DNA of 42,705 bases from Butyrivibrio sp. MB2005 (GCF_000424285.1 NZ_AUJP01000015.1:115190-157894); one strand, 5' to 3'. Shown: positions 1 to 8,668, counted from the first letter of the stretch. The notes: generated by a model from the sequence alone, not told the origin. Translations and numbers: made by a program.

Positions 1-744
1 TGAAATAGAGGCGTGAGACAAGGAGTGACTAGAGAGATTTGGCTGTTCAAGCAGAGGAAATCGGGAAAAAGTCTGAAATAGAGGCGTGAGACAAGGGGAG
101 ACCAGAGAATTGAAGCAGATCAAGCAGAGAAAATCTAGAAAATGGGTGAAATAGAGGCGTGAGACAAGGAGTGACTAGAGAGATTTGGCTGTTCAAGCAG
201 AGGAAATCGGGAAAAAGTCTGAAATAGAGGCGTGAGACAAGGGGAGACCAGAGAATTGAAGCAGATCAAGCAGAGAAAATCTAGAAAATGGGTGAAATAG
301 AGGCGTGAGACAAGGAGTGACTAGAGAGATTTGGCTGTTCAAGCAGAGGAAATCGGGAAAAAGTCTGAAATAGAGGCGTGAGACAAGGGGAGACCAGAGA
401 ATTGAAGCAGATCAAGCAGAGAAAATCTAGAAAATGGGTGAAATAGAGGCGTGAGACAAGGAGTGACTAGAGAGATTTGGCTGTTCAAGCAGAGGAAATC
501 GGGAAAAAGTCTGAAATAGAGGCGTGAAACAAGGGGAGACCAGAGAATTGAAGCGATTCAAGCAGAGGAAATTGGGAAAAGGGCTGAAATAGAGGCGTGA
601 GACAAGGAGTGACTAGAGAAATTTGACTGTTCAAGCAGAGGAAATTGAGAAAAAGGTCGAAATAGAGGCGTGGAACAGGGCGAGACCAGAGAATTGAAGC
701 AGCTCAAGCAGAGAAAATCGGGAAAATGGCTGAAATAGAGGCGT
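1..744. repeat. 73-bp tandem array with 146-bp dimer structure
   Basis: Ten complete 73-bp units start at 1, 74, 147, 220, 293, 366, 439, 512, 585 and 658, and a partial eleventh starts at 731 and loses similarity near 745. Two unit types, A (odd) and B (even), alternate strictly, so the real period is 146 bp. A and B share an identical first 23 bp (core TGAAATAGAGGCGTGAGACA) and about 78% identity overall by hand alignment. The first three dimers are essentially identical; the last two are more diverged. The + strand is 71-77% purine. The period is not a multiple of three, so every reading frame shifts at each unit. The array touches the window edge and probably continues to the left. Confidence 0.97.
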
Positions 745-795
745 AGAGAGCAGAGAAGCCTCAAAACAAAAGAACCTTGCGCAGAGAAAAAACCA

Positions 796-846
796 AAAGC
801 CCGCCCACAAACAAAGCCTGCCCACCAGTAAAGCCCTCTCGCTTAC
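796..846. repeat. Degenerate 17-bp triplicate
   Basis: Three consecutive 17-bp units start at 796, 813 and 830, each beginning AAAGCC. The first two also share a GCCCAC block; the third is more diverged. They lie in a C-rich, G-poor stretch between the 73-bp array and the proS promoter. No reading frame or RNA structure is evident, and the origin is unknown. Confidence 0.6.
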
Positions 847-866
847 AACAAAATAGTCCCAAGATA

Positions 867-888
867 CCCCCCACCCACCCATCACCCC
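867..888 (-). other. G-quadruplex-forming motif
   Basis: The + strand has C-runs of 6, 3, 3 and 4 separated by 1, 1 and 4 bases. On the - strand this reads as four G-runs of three or more with short loops, which fits the standard intramolecular G-quadruplex pattern. It lies just upstream of the probable proS -35 box and just downstream of the tandem repeats. Confidence 0.7.
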
Positions 889-896
889 TTCCATGC

Positions 897-926
897 TTGA
901 CAACACAAGGGTTTAAGCCGTAACAT
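897..926 (+). promoter_or_regulatory. Probable sigma-A promoter of proS
   Basis: A perfect -35 box TTGACA (897-902) is followed after 18 bp by a weaker -10 box TAACAT (921-926). The predicted leader to the proS start is about 105 nt. No T-box consensus or intrinsic terminator was seen in that leader. Confidence 0.45.
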
Positions 927-1038
927 TAAACAGACTATCGATAATAAGTGAAAGTATGTCCCGGGGCGAAGCCGGAAAACAGAGAATATAGGCGCTTTGC
1001 AACTACAAAGGGACAATAATAAGCAAGGAGAAAATATC

Positions 1039-2475
1039 ATGGCACAGGATGGAAAGAAGCTTGTATCCGAGATCACATCAATGGATGAGGATTTCACACA
1101 GTGGTACACAGACGTTGTCACAAAGGCAGGACTTATCAGCTACTCTAACATTAAGGGATTTATGGTGATTAAGCCTGCGGGATATGCTATATGGGAGCTT
1201 ATTCAGAAGCACCTTGATGAGCGTTTTAAGAAGACAGGTGTAACAAACGCATATCTGCCAATGCTGATACCTGAGTCTCTTCTTCAGAAGGAGAAGGACC
1301 ACGTTGAAGGCTTCGCACCTGAAGTTGCATGGGTAACACATGGCGGTACAGAGCCTCTTACAGAGAGATATTGTGTTCGTCCCACTTCAGAGACATTATT
1401 CTGTGATTACTATAAGGGAGAGATTCATTCTTATAAGGATCTTCCTCAGGTACTTAACCAGTGGTGTAGCGTTGTTCGTTGGGAGAAGGAGACAAGACCT
1501 TTCCTTAGATCAAGAGAATTCCTCTGGCAGGAAGGACACACAGCACACGCTACATTTGAAGAAGCAGAAGAGCGTACACAGCAGATGCTTAATGTATACG
1601 CTGATTTCCTTGCAGAAGATATGGCTATTCCCGTTATCAAGGGACAGAAGACTGAGAAGGAGAAGTTCGCAGGTGCAGAAGCTACTTATACAGTAGAGGC
1701 TCTTATGCACGACGGAAGAGCTCTTCAGTCTGCAACAAGCCACAACTTCGGTGATGGCTTTGCTAAAGCATTCGAGATTCAGTATGCAGGAAAAGATAAT
1801 AAGCTTCATCACGTATTCCAGACATCATGGGGCGCAACCACAAGACTTATCGGAGCTATGATCATGGTTCACGGTGACAATTCAGGTCTTGTACTTCCTC
1901 CCAGAATTGCTCCTACTCAGGTTATGATCATTCCTATCCAGCAGAAGAAGGAAGGCGTACTTGAGACAGCAGGCAAGATGCTTGAGGCACTCAAGGACTT
2001 TAGAGCTAAGCTTGATGATTCCGACAGAAGTCCCGGATACAAGTTCTCTGATCAGGAGATGCGTGGTATTCCGCTTCGTATCGAGATCGGACCTAAGGAC
2101 ATCGAAGCCGGCAAGTGCGTAATCGTAAGAAGAGATACAAGAGAAAAGATCGAGTGTGCTATTGATGAAGTAGCAGCTAAGGTTGGCGAGATTCTCCCTA
2201 AGATCCAGAACGATATGTATGAGAGAGCTAAGAACCACCTCGATACACATACATTTGCAGCAACCAATAAAGAAGAGTTTGAGGAAGCCTTCAAGGATAC
2301 AAAGGGCTTCGTAAAAGCTATGTGGTGCGGCGACAGAGCATGTGAAGACAAGATCAAGGAAGACTATTCCGTAACCAGCAGATGTATTCCTTTCGAGCAG
2401 GAGAATCTGTCAGGCACATGCGTATGCTGTGGTAAACCTGCTACAAAGATGGTTTACTGGGGCAGAGCATATTAA
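1039..2475 (+). CDS. proS: Prolyl-tRNA synthetase, archaeal/eukaryote-like type
   Basis: Charges tRNA-Pro with proline in the cytoplasm. The 478-residue length and C-terminal layout fit the short ProRS class that lacks the editing insertion of the long bacterial form. Class II motif 2 is visible around residues 142-168 ([20 protein letters not shown]). The C-terminal 50 residues hold several Cys, including a CVCC cluster, as in the zinc-binding-like tail, and the protein ends in Tyr (WGRAY). The ATG at 1039 was chosen because AAGGAG lies 9 bases upstream; an in-frame start at 997 has no such site and would add 14 atypical residues. Short ProRS is common in Lachnospiraceae. No terminator separates it from cca, so read-through is possible. 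Confidence 0.95.
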   Translation: MAQDGKKLVSEITSMDEDFTQWYTDVVTKAGLISYSNIKGFMVIKPAGYAIWELIQKHLDERFKKTGVTNAYLPMLIPESLLQKEKDHVEGFAPEVAWVTHGGTEPLTERYCVRPTSETLFCDYYKGEIHSYKDLPQVLNQWCSVVRWEKETRPFLRSREFLWQEGHTAHATFEEAEERTQQMLNVYADFLAEDMAIPVIKGQKTEKEKFAGAEATYTVEALMHDGRALQSATSHNFGDGFAKAFEIQYAGKDNKLHHVFQTSWGATTRLIGAMIMVHGDNSGLVLPPRIAPTQVMIIPIQQKKEGVLETAGKMLEALKDFRAKLDDSDRSPGYKFSDQEMRGIPLRIEIGPKDIEAGKCVIVRRDTREKIECAIDEVAAKVGEILPKIQNDMYERAKNHLDTHTFAATNKEEFEEAFKDTKGFVKAMWCGDRACEDKIKEDYSVTSRCIPFEQENLSGTCVCCGKPATKMVYWGRAY

Positions 2476-2513
2476 TACAAATAAAGCCCAAAGTATTATA
2501 AAATTAGATAGAG

Positions 2514-2534
2514 GCTTCGCTATGGGAGCGAGGC
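2514..2534 (+). promoter_or_regulatory. Hairpin over the cca ribosome-binding region
   Basis: GCTTCGCT (2514-2521) pairs with AGCGAGGC (2527-2534), including one G-U pair, across a 5-base loop. The 3' arm holds the purine-rich stretch that would be the ribosome-binding site of the TTG start at 2541. No U-tract follows, so it does not look like a terminator. A translational control role is inferred. Confidence 0.5.
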
Positions 2535-2540
2535 ATTAGA

Positions 2541-3932
2541 TTGGAAAAAGCTAAGAGAGATTTGAATAAGGAAAATATAAAAATCAGCATACCGCCGGCG
2601 GCAAGAGAGATATTAGACAGACTCCACAGTGCAGGTTTTGAAGCCTACGTTGTGGGAGGCTGTGTAAGAGACAGCATTCTTGGCAGAGTGCCCGGGGACT
2701 TTGATATTACCACCAGCGCTAAACCTCAGGAAGTAAAGGAACTTTTTGACAGGACCATCGATACAGGTATTGAGCATGGTACCGTTACCGTTATGATTGG
2801 CAAAGAGGGTTTTGAAGTTACCACCTACAGAATTGATGGCGAGTATGAAGATAGCAGACATCCCAAAGAAGTCATTTTCACCGCAAGTCTTATAGAGGAC
2901 CTTAAAAGGCGCGATTTCACTATAAATGCCATGGCATACAGTGATGAAGACGGACTTATAGATGAATTTGACGGACTTTCGGATATTGAAAACAAAATAA
3001 TCCGCTGCGTGGGCGAGCCTAAGGAACGCTTTACAGAAGATGCTCTTCGAATGATGAGAGCAGTAAGATTTGCAGCTCAGCTTGGATATGACATCGAGGA
3101 AAAGACAAGGGAAGCCATAAAAGAGCTTTCACCCACCCTTTCAAAGATAAGCGCAGAGAGAGTTCAGGTGGAGCTTGTAAAGCTTATTACTTCCGATAAC
3201 CCGGGCAGAATAAGAGATTTGTATGAAACCGGCATTACAGCTGTGATAATGCCCGAGTTTGACAGATGCATGGACACTCCGCAGGACAATATTCACCACG
3301 CCTATACTGTGGGTGAGCATATCATCAAAACCGTGGAAGCTGTTCGAGCAGACAGATATTTAAGACTTACAATGCTTTTCCACGACATAGAAAAGCCCTC
3401 CTGCAGAACCACTGATGAAGAGGGAGTTGATCACTTCTACGGTCATGCTGAGAAAGGCGCTGCCACAGCGGTAGCTATTTTAAGACGCCTTAAGTTCGAC
3501 AAGGATACCATGAACATGGTTGAAAAGCTGATCAAGTATCATGATTACAGATATCCTGCCGAAAAAAAGAATGTAAGAAAAATGGCAAGCAAGGTGGGAA
3601 GAGATATATTCCCTCTTCTCTTAGAAGTCAGAGATGCAGATACTGCCGCTCAAAGCGACTATTTAAGGGATGCGAAAAACGAGTGGACAGACGAAGTCAG
3701 AAGGCTGTTTGCCGAAATATTAAAGGATGATGAGTGCCTTGCAATATCCGATCTTGCCGTAAACGGTAAGGATCTTATGGATGCAGGCATTAAGCCCGGA
3801 AAAGAGATGGGCCTCATATTAAAAGCGATGCTTGCGGATGTTTTGGAAGATCCTTCTCATAACAACGCAGAGTATCTTATGAAAAAAGAGAATCTTGATA
3901 AGATATTGAAAAGTATTTCAGAAAATACATGA
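2541..3932 (+). CDS. cca: CCA tRNA nucleotidyltransferase with HD domain
   Basis: Adds or repairs the 3' CCA end of tRNAs. The nucleotidyltransferase head has the VGGCVRD signature (residues 38-44) followed by GDFDI with metal-binding D53 and D55. The RRDFTINAMAY motif, typical of this family, lies near residues 128-138. An HD phosphohydrolase-type domain begins at LFHD (H281, D282), with a second YHDYR motif downstream. The 463-residue length is usual for HD-bearing Firmicute CCA enzymes. The start is an apparent TTG at 2541 after a purine-rich site embedded in a hairpin; the first 15 residues are poorly conserved, so an internal start cannot be excluded. It lies 65 bp after proS, consistent with a tRNA-maturation pair. 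Confidence 0.93.
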   Translation: MEKAKRDLNKENIKISIPPAAREILDRLHSAGFEAYVVGGCVRDSILGRVPGDFDITTSAKPQEVKELFDRTIDTGIEHGTVTVMIGKEGFEVTTYRIDGEYEDSRHPKEVIFTASLIEDLKRRDFTINAMAYSDEDGLIDEFDGLSDIENKIIRCVGEPKERFTEDALRMMRAVRFAAQLGYDIEEKTREAIKELSPTLSKISAERVQVELVKLITSDNPGRIRDLYETGITAVIMPEFDRCMDTPQDNIHHAYTVGEHIIKTVEAVRADRYLRLTMLFHDIEKPSCRTTDEEGVDHFYGHAEKGAATAVAILRRLKFDKDTMNMVEKLIKYHDYRYPAEKKNVRKMASKVGRDIFPLLLEVRDADTAAQSDYLRDAKNEWTDEVRRLFAEILKDDECLAISDLAVNGKDLMDAGIKPGKEMGLILKAMLADVLEDPSHNNAEYLMKKENLDKILKSISENT

Positions 3933-3962
3933 CAGACACTTATCGGATAACACAGCGGAAAG

Positions 3963-3987
3963 AGGCGCATAATGCGGCGCCTGTTTT
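3963..3987 (+). terminator. Weak intrinsic terminator after cca
   Basis: AGGCGC (3963-3968) and GCGCCT (3977-3982) form a GC-rich stem with an 8-base loop, followed by a short GTTTT tract. The T-run is short, so termination may be partial. Confidence 0.5.
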
Positions 3988-4007
3988 CCGAAAAGCGGGG
4001 GAAAACA
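3982..4007 (+). promoter_or_regulatory. Inverted repeat covering the ribosome-binding site of the PEGA gene
   Basis: TGTTTTCC (3982-3989) is a perfect inverted match of GGAAAACA (4000-4007). The 3' arm includes part of the GGGGGAAA ribosome-binding region of the gene starting at 4009. The 5' arm overlaps the end of the preceding terminator stem by one base, so the two hairpins compete slightly. Regulation is inferred. Confidence 0.45.
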
Positions 4008-4008
4008 G

Positions 4009-5970
4009 ATGAAAAGGATAGTGCGTTTGTTATTATCTATAATAATAGCGGCATCGATTTTTTCTGTGCAATCTTACGCGGTATTTGCGCAGTCGCAGAC
4101 GGGGGATAGCCAGGTAAGGATTTCACTTCTTGGCAAATATGATTCTGCGGATACGGCATCTATAAAGCAGATAAATACTGTTTCCAAGACAATTCAATTC
4201 AGAAATCATGACATTGGGAAAAATTACACCCTTAAATACGACAACACCTCGCAGATAACCAACATTCACGGCGAGCCTATTTCTGCGGCTCTTTTGGAAG
4301 TGGGACAGGTTGTTGATATAACCTTTCTTAAGGGATCAAAGCATCTTAATTCCCTGACTGTGTCCAAAAAGGCATGGCTTGAGGAAAATGTCACAGACTT
4401 TAGCCTTGTAAGCGATGATGAGACAGCCAAAATAAATGGTACGGTTTTCCATATCACCAGAAAGACCCTCATCATATCTGACGGACAGGCGGTTAATCCC
4501 GAGGATATCTTAGCAACAGACACTTTAAGAGTAAGCGGAATAGATAAAGAGCTTTACAGCATAGTTGTTACAAGAGGACATGGCTATGTGAGCCTGTCTT
4601 CAGATAAGGTAAATAACAGAACCCTTGTGGGCGCATGGATAGAGCTTGATAAAGAGGTCATTAGGAAAATCACACCAAATATGCTTATAAGTGCCCCTGA
4701 GGGTAGCTATAACGTAAGCATAGCGGGCAACGGCACCAAGTTTTCATCAGAGATTGTCGTTAACAGAAATGAAGAGACAGTTATTGATACCAGCGTCGTT
4801 GAAATAGAGAAAATTCAGGAAGGCAATGTGACCTTCGTAGTTACTCCCAAGCAGGCAAGAGTCTTTGTGGACGGAGACGAGGTGGTTACAGAAGTTCCTC
4901 ACAGCTTCACCTATGGAAAACACAAGGTCCACGTAATGGCTGATGAATATAAGTCTCAGGATCACTATCTTAAGGTTGGTGAGCCTGATGCCACAATTTT
5001 TATCGACCTTGAAAAAGCGGAATCTGAAAAGGACGACAGTAAGAGCACTTCTGAGGAAAGCAGTACCGAGGATGACAGCTCTGACAGCTCATCTGATTTA
5101 AGCGAGGACGCAGGAAGTTATTCCGCGTCTGATTACAGCAGCTATAATAGCAACGATAAGAGCACCAGCAGTGCTTCATCGAAGTCTTCTTCCAAGAACA
5201 GCTCTTCCAAGAAGTCTTCGACCACTTCTTCAAGCTCATCATCTGCTTCAGCTTCAGTGGACTCAGAGGCAGCTTCGACAGTAATTTCCGTTGAAGAGGA
5301 GGATGATTCATCTTCAAGTTCCACCAGCTCTGACTCATCAGCTGCTTCAACTACCAGCGACAGCTCATCCACAAGTTCATCAAAGGATGACTCCGGAAGT
5401 GGAGATACATCAACTGATGAAGAGGATAAAAATATCGTAAGCGGATACAAGGTAATGTTTGATGTGCCTGTTGGGGCAGAGGCATACCTTGACGGTAATT
5501 ATCTTGGAATTATGCCTGTGACCTTTGCAAAAACAGCAGGCCAGCACATGGTAACACTTCAGAAGGATGGCTATGAGACCAAGAGCTATACCATTCAGAT
5601 AGACAAAGAAAAGACCAATGTAACATATTCATTCCCGGATCTTGTGCCTGTTAAGAAGGATGATAGCGGAAGCTCATCTACAGATGACAGCTCAGGTGAA
5701 GGCGATACCAGTGATAGCGGCGATTCAGGCTCTGGCAAAACCGATGTAACACCGGAGGATGGCACAAACCCCGGAGGAGAGGGATCTGACAATCCGCCTG
5801 AAGAGCAGGATCCATCACAGACTCCAACAGATCAGGACCCTACAGGAACTGAGGATCCCGGAGAAGGCGGAGCTAAGGATGATGATAAAAAGCCCACTGA
5901 AGAGACACCGGAGGGCGGACTGTCTCCGGAACCTGCTACCACCACAAAAACAGAAGAAGGAAATGACTGA
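4009..5970 (+). CDS. Secreted Ser/Asp-rich protein with two PEGA domains
   Basis: A 653-residue exported protein of unknown role. Residues 1-27 form a signal peptide (basic start, hydrophobic core, likely cleavage after VFA). Residues 33-265 form a conserved-looking region I cannot name. Two PEGA-type beta domains are visible at about 272-335 and 478-545; both carry the V(F/Y)xDG pattern, and the second shows GIMPVTF. PEGA domains are found in cell-surface proteins of polysaccharide-rich envelopes. Between them lies a low-complexity linker of Ser, Asp and Lys (about 340-475). The tail (550-653) is acidic and Gly/Pro-rich. No LPxTG anchor is seen. It is separated by only 2 bp from rqcP. A cell-wall function is inferred only. 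Confidence 0.85.
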   Translation: MKRIVRLLLSIIIAASIFSVQSYAVFAQSQTGDSQVRISLLGKYDSADTASIKQINTVSKTIQFRNHDIGKNYTLKYDNTSQITNIHGEPISAALLEVGQVVDITFLKGSKHLNSLTVSKKAWLEENVTDFSLVSDDETAKINGTVFHITRKTLIISDGQAVNPEDILATDTLRVSGIDKELYSIVVTRGHGYVSLSSDKVNNRTLVGAWIELDKEVIRKITPNMLISAPEGSYNVSIAGNGTKFSSEIVVNRNEETVIDTSVVEIEKIQEGNVTFVVTPKQARVFVDGDEVVTEVPHSFTYGKHKVHVMADEYKSQDHYLKVGEPDATIFIDLEKAESEKDDSKSTSEESSTEDDSSDSSSDLSEDAGSYSASDYSSYNSNDKSTSSASSKSSSKNSSSKKSSTTSSSSSSASASVDSEAASTVISVEEEDDSSSSSTSSDSSAASTTSDSSSTSSSKDDSGSGDTSTDEEDKNIVSGYKVMFDVPVGAEAYLDGNYLGIMPVTFAKTAGQHMVTLQKDGYETKSYTIQIDKEKTNVTYSFPDLVPVKKDDSGSSSTDDSSGEGDTSDSGDSGSGKTDVTPEDGTNPGGEGSDNPPEEQDPSQTPTDQDPTGTEDPGEGGAKDDDKKPTEETPEGGLSPEPATTTKTEEGND

Positions 5971-5972
5971 CA

Positions 5973-6212
5973 ATGAGATTAGATAAATATTTAAAGGTTA
6001 CAAGACTCATCAAGCGCAGAACAGTAGCAAATGAAGCCTGTGATGCGGGAAGAGTAATGATAAACGACAGAGTTGCCAAGGCATCTGCAGACGTAAAAGC
6101 AGGAGATATCATCAGCATAAGCTTTGGTAATAAGGATGTTAAGGTAGAAGTCCTCGACGTGAGAGAGACAATTCACAAGGAGGATGTAACAACGCTTTAT
6201 AAATATATCTAA
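5973..6212 (+). CDS. rqcP: S4-domain RNA-binding protein RqcP (YabO/Hsp15 family)
   Basis: A 79-residue protein made almost entirely of an S4 RNA-binding domain. The N-terminus MRLDKYLKVTRLIKRR carries the basic residues typical of RqcP (Bacillus YabO). In Bacillus RqcP acts with RqcH on stalled 50S subunits to support C-terminal alanine tailing in ribosome quality control; that role is assumed by homology. The ATG is 2 bp after the stop of the PEGA gene and uses an AAGGAA site inside that gene's end. The downstream neighbour is the DivIC-like gene, matching the Bacillus yabO-divIC order with yabP and yabQ missing. Confidence 0.9.
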   Translation: MRLDKYLKVTRLIKRRTVANEACDAGRVMINDRVAKASADVKAGDIISISFGNKDVKVEVLDVRETIHKEDVTTLYKYI

Positions 6213-6286
6213 AAAAACGTTCAAATGACTTCGTTTAATTGCAAAGTGCCCTGCTATGCGATAAAATAAAGTCAGGGGAGTATTTT

Positions 6287-6604
6287 ATGGCAACAAGAGC
6301 AAGATATAAAGGAAACAGTATACATAACAGGTTAGGACTTGGGCTTGCCGGAATAGCAGTTATACTTTTGACTGTAGTTGTACTTATCAGAAGTATTACG
6401 CTATACCAGAAGCTTAGTCAGTACGAGTCCAGAATTGCCAGCCTCCAGACACAGATAGAGAGCGAAGAAGCTCGAAGCGAGGAGATAGCTGAGTTTGAAA
6501 AATATACCACCACGAGGAAGTATATTGAAGAGGTTGCAAAAGAGAAGTTAGGACTTGTATATCCCGGCGAGATCATTTTCAAGGATGAGAACGCAGGAAA
6601 ATAA
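6287..6604 (+). CDS. Septum formation initiator family protein (DivIC/FtsL-like)
   Basis: A 105-residue bitopic membrane protein. A short basic cytoplasmic N-terminus (MATRARYKGN) is followed by one hydrophobic segment (about residues 16-36), a coiled-coil rich in Glu, Ser and Gln (about 40-75), and a C-terminal EEVAKEKLGLVYPGE motif typical of DivIC-type septum proteins. DivIC acts with FtsL and DivIB in the divisome. The ATG at 6287 follows GGGGAG; a longer in-frame start at 6239 lacks a ribosome-binding site and the membrane-protein layout. Its place between rqcP and tilS supports divIC rather than ftsL. A strong terminator follows. Confidence 0.85.
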   Translation: MATRARYKGNSIHNRLGLGLAGIAVILLTVVVLIRSITLYQKLSQYESRIASLQTQIESEEARSEEIAEFEKYTTTRKYIEEVAKEKLGLVYPGEIIFKDENAGK

Positions 6605-6616
6605 TGATAATAATGG

Positions 6617-6645
6617 GGCTTCGGAAGTTATTCCGAAGCCTTTCT
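6617..6645 (+). terminator. Strong intrinsic terminator
   Basis: A perfect 10-bp stem GGCTTCGGAA (6617-6626) / TTCCGAAGCC (6631-6640) with loop GTTA, followed by TTTCT. It lies only 18 bp upstream of the tilS start, so tilS must be expressed by read-through or from a promoter overlapping this hairpin. Confidence 0.85.
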
Positions 6646-6662
6646 GACTTAATAGAATAAAA

Positions 6663-8105
6663 ATGGACAAAACATTACTTAAGGTAATAAAATTCATAAC
6701 TGATGAAGGGCTTATAAAAGGCGACGAGATCGTTCTTGCCGGGGTATCCGGCGGGGCTGATTCCGTATGCCTTTTTAATATGCTTTTAGAACTGTCAAAG
6801 GACCTTGGCTTTAAGCTTGCGGTTATTCACATTAACCACATGATAAGGCAGGAAGCGGGAGAAGATGCTGCCTTTGTGGAAAAGCTATGCGAGGATAACA
6901 AGGTTTCTTTTTTCAGAAAAGATATAGATATTCCGGCGCTTTCAAAGGCTTCGGATGCCTCGGAGGAAGAGCTTGCAAGGAATGAGAGATACAAAGCCTT
7001 TGAAGCGGCAGCAGAGATGCTCTCTGAGAAATTCGGTAAAAAGGTAGTCATAGCAACTGCCCATAATGCCAATGATCAGGCTGAGACAATGCTCCACAAT
7101 CTTTTCAGGGGAAGCGGAATTAAGGGTCTGTCCGGTATTAAGGTACTTAGCTTTAGAGGTGATTTTGAACTGATTAGACCTCTTCTTGTTCTTGAAAGAG
7201 ACGAGATTGAGGAGTATCTCACAGAAAAAGGCTTAAAATGGTGCACCGATAAGACCAATGAGACGGACGATTATACAAGGAACAGAATCCGTCATAATAT
7301 CCTGCCTGTTGCAAAGGAGCAGATTAATAACGGAGCCATCAGGCACGCTGCAAAGGCAGCAGAATATATCTCAGAGGTTGATGATTATATCGACGAGCAG
7401 GCGGATGCGGTATTTTTTGATATTGCAGCCATGAGCCAGGGCGGAATAAGCATAAACTGCGAAAGATGCGCAATGGAGCACAAGGTCATAAGAAGCAGAA
7501 TCCTCATGAAGGCCATAAAATTCATTGTTCCGCACATCAAGGATATTCAGGGCGTTCACATTTCTGAGCTTGATGAAATGCTGCAAAGAACTGAAGGCAG
7601 TGAGAGTTTGAGTCTTCCCTATGGCATAAACGCCACGAGAGAGTACGGCGTCCTGATACTGAACCTTGGCGACATCCCTTCAAATGAGCCTGAAGATACC
7701 AAAACAGAAAGCTTTTTAATAGGCAAAGATCTTCTGGAAGCAGGAGAAAACCTTACTTTTGATATTCCCGGACTTGGGAGAGTTAATTTTACGCTCTTTT
7801 TATATAAAAGTGATATGAAAATCCCTTCGCTGGAATATACGAAATGGTTTGATTATGATAAAATAAGTAATAGTATGCAATTCCGACGTAGAGAGACAGG
7901 AGATGTTATCGAAATCGGTGATGGCACTAAAACACTGAAGAAATTTATGATAGACGAGAAGATACCTGCTAAAAGCAGAGATGAGCTGTTTATTCTTTTC
8001 GAAGATAAGGATGTAATCTGGATCCCCGGATACAGAATAAGCAGTAAATTCAAAGTGGATAGCGATACAGCAAGAATTTTGGAAGTGAAATTGATATCTG
8101 ATTGA
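6663..8105 (+). CDS. tilS: tRNA(Ile)-lysidine synthetase
   Basis: Converts the wobble cytidine of the CAU-anticodon isoleucine tRNA to lysidine, an essential step for AUA decoding. The PP-loop ATP pyrophosphatase motif SGGADS is at residues 29-34. The AHNANDQAETMLHNLFRGSG stretch, typical of TilS, follows near residues 136-155. The C-terminus has the TilS-C type domain (FRRRETGD, TKTLKKFMIDEKIP). The length of 480 is normal. No clear ribosome-binding site precedes the ATG at 6663, which is unusual; the upstream bases are A-rich. hpt and ftsH follow, the classic Firmicute order. Confidence 0.95.
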   Translation: MDKTLLKVIKFITDEGLIKGDEIVLAGVSGGADSVCLFNMLLELSKDLGFKLAVIHINHMIRQEAGEDAAFVEKLCEDNKVSFFRKDIDIPALSKASDASEEELARNERYKAFEAAAEMLSEKFGKKVVIATAHNANDQAETMLHNLFRGSGIKGLSGIKVLSFRGDFELIRPLLVLERDEIEEYLTEKGLKWCTDKTNETDDYTRNRIRHNILPVAKEQINNGAIRHAAKAAEYISEVDDYIDEQADAVFFDIAAMSQGGISINCERCAMEHKVIRSRILMKAIKFIVPHIKDIQGVHISELDEMLQRTEGSESLSLPYGINATREYGVLILNLGDIPSNEPEDTKTESFLIGKDLLEAGENLTFDIPGLGRVNFTLFLYKSDMKIPSLEYTKWFDYDKISNSMQFRRRETGDVIEIGDGTKTLKKFMIDEKIPAKSRDELFILFEDKDVIWIPGYRISSKFKVDSDTARILEVKLISD

Positions 8106-8119
8106 TTTAGGAGGAATTT

Positions 8120-8644
8120 ATGGCAGAATCAGTAAGAGTACTTCTTTCAGAAGAGGAAGTTGACAAGAGAATTCAGGAGATAGGAGACCAGATCAGCAAG
8201 GATTACGCAGGCAAAACCGTACACCTTGTATGTGTTCTTAAGGGCGGAACATTTTTCATGTGTGAGCTTGCAAAGAGAATCACAGTTCCGGTAACCATGG
8301 ACTTCATGTCTGCATCAAGCTATGGCTCATCCACAAAATCAAGCGGCGTAGTTAAGATCGTTAAGGACCTTGATGAACCACTTAAGGATAAGGACGTTCT
8401 TATTGTCGAGGATATCGTAGACTCAGGCAGAACCCTCAGCTATCTTATCAAGATGCTAGGCGACAGAGGCCCTGCAAGCATCAAGCTTTGCACACTTCTT
8501 GATAAGCCCGAGAGACGTGTAATGGATGTCAAGGTAGATTACACAGGCTTTGAGATTCCTGATGAATTCGTAGTAGGTTATGGTCTTGATTACGACCAGA
8601 GATACCGCAACCTGCCATACATCGGAGTCGTTGAATTTGACTAA
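8120..8644 (+). CDS. hpt: Hypoxanthine phosphoribosyltransferase
   Basis: Salvages hypoxanthine (and usually guanine) with PRPP to give IMP or GMP. The PRPP-binding loop VLIVEDIVDSGRTL is at residues 93-106 with the acidic pair E97/D98. The early LKGG loop (about 40-43) and the C-terminal YDQRYRNLPYIG segment also match the family. It is 174 residues, normal for bacterial HPRT. It starts 14 bp after tilS with a strong AGGAGG site. Co-transcription with tilS and ftsH is expected. Confidence 0.95.
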   Translation: MAESVRVLLSEEEVDKRIQEIGDQISKDYAGKTVHLVCVLKGGTFFMCELAKRITVPVTMDFMSASSYGSSTKSSGVVKIVKDLDEPLKDKDVLIVEDIVDSGRTLSYLIKMLGDRGPASIKLCTLLDKPERRVMDVKVDYTGFEIPDEFVVGYGLDYDQRYRNLPYIGVVEFD

Positions 8645-8668
8645 TAAATCCGAAGGGGAGTAACGACG

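Noticed and set aside
1..744. CRISPR array
   Set aside because: The 50-bp portions between the identical 23-bp blocks are just two alternating related types rather than unique spacers, and no cas genes are present.
558..906. Open frames on the - strand across the 73-bp repeats
   Set aside because: The 73-bp period shifts frame at each unit, there is no ribosome-binding site, and the peptide is low complexity. These frames are a product of the repeats.
903..1038. T-box leader of proS
   Set aside because: No T-box consensus, specifier stem or terminator could be found in the roughly 105-nt leader.
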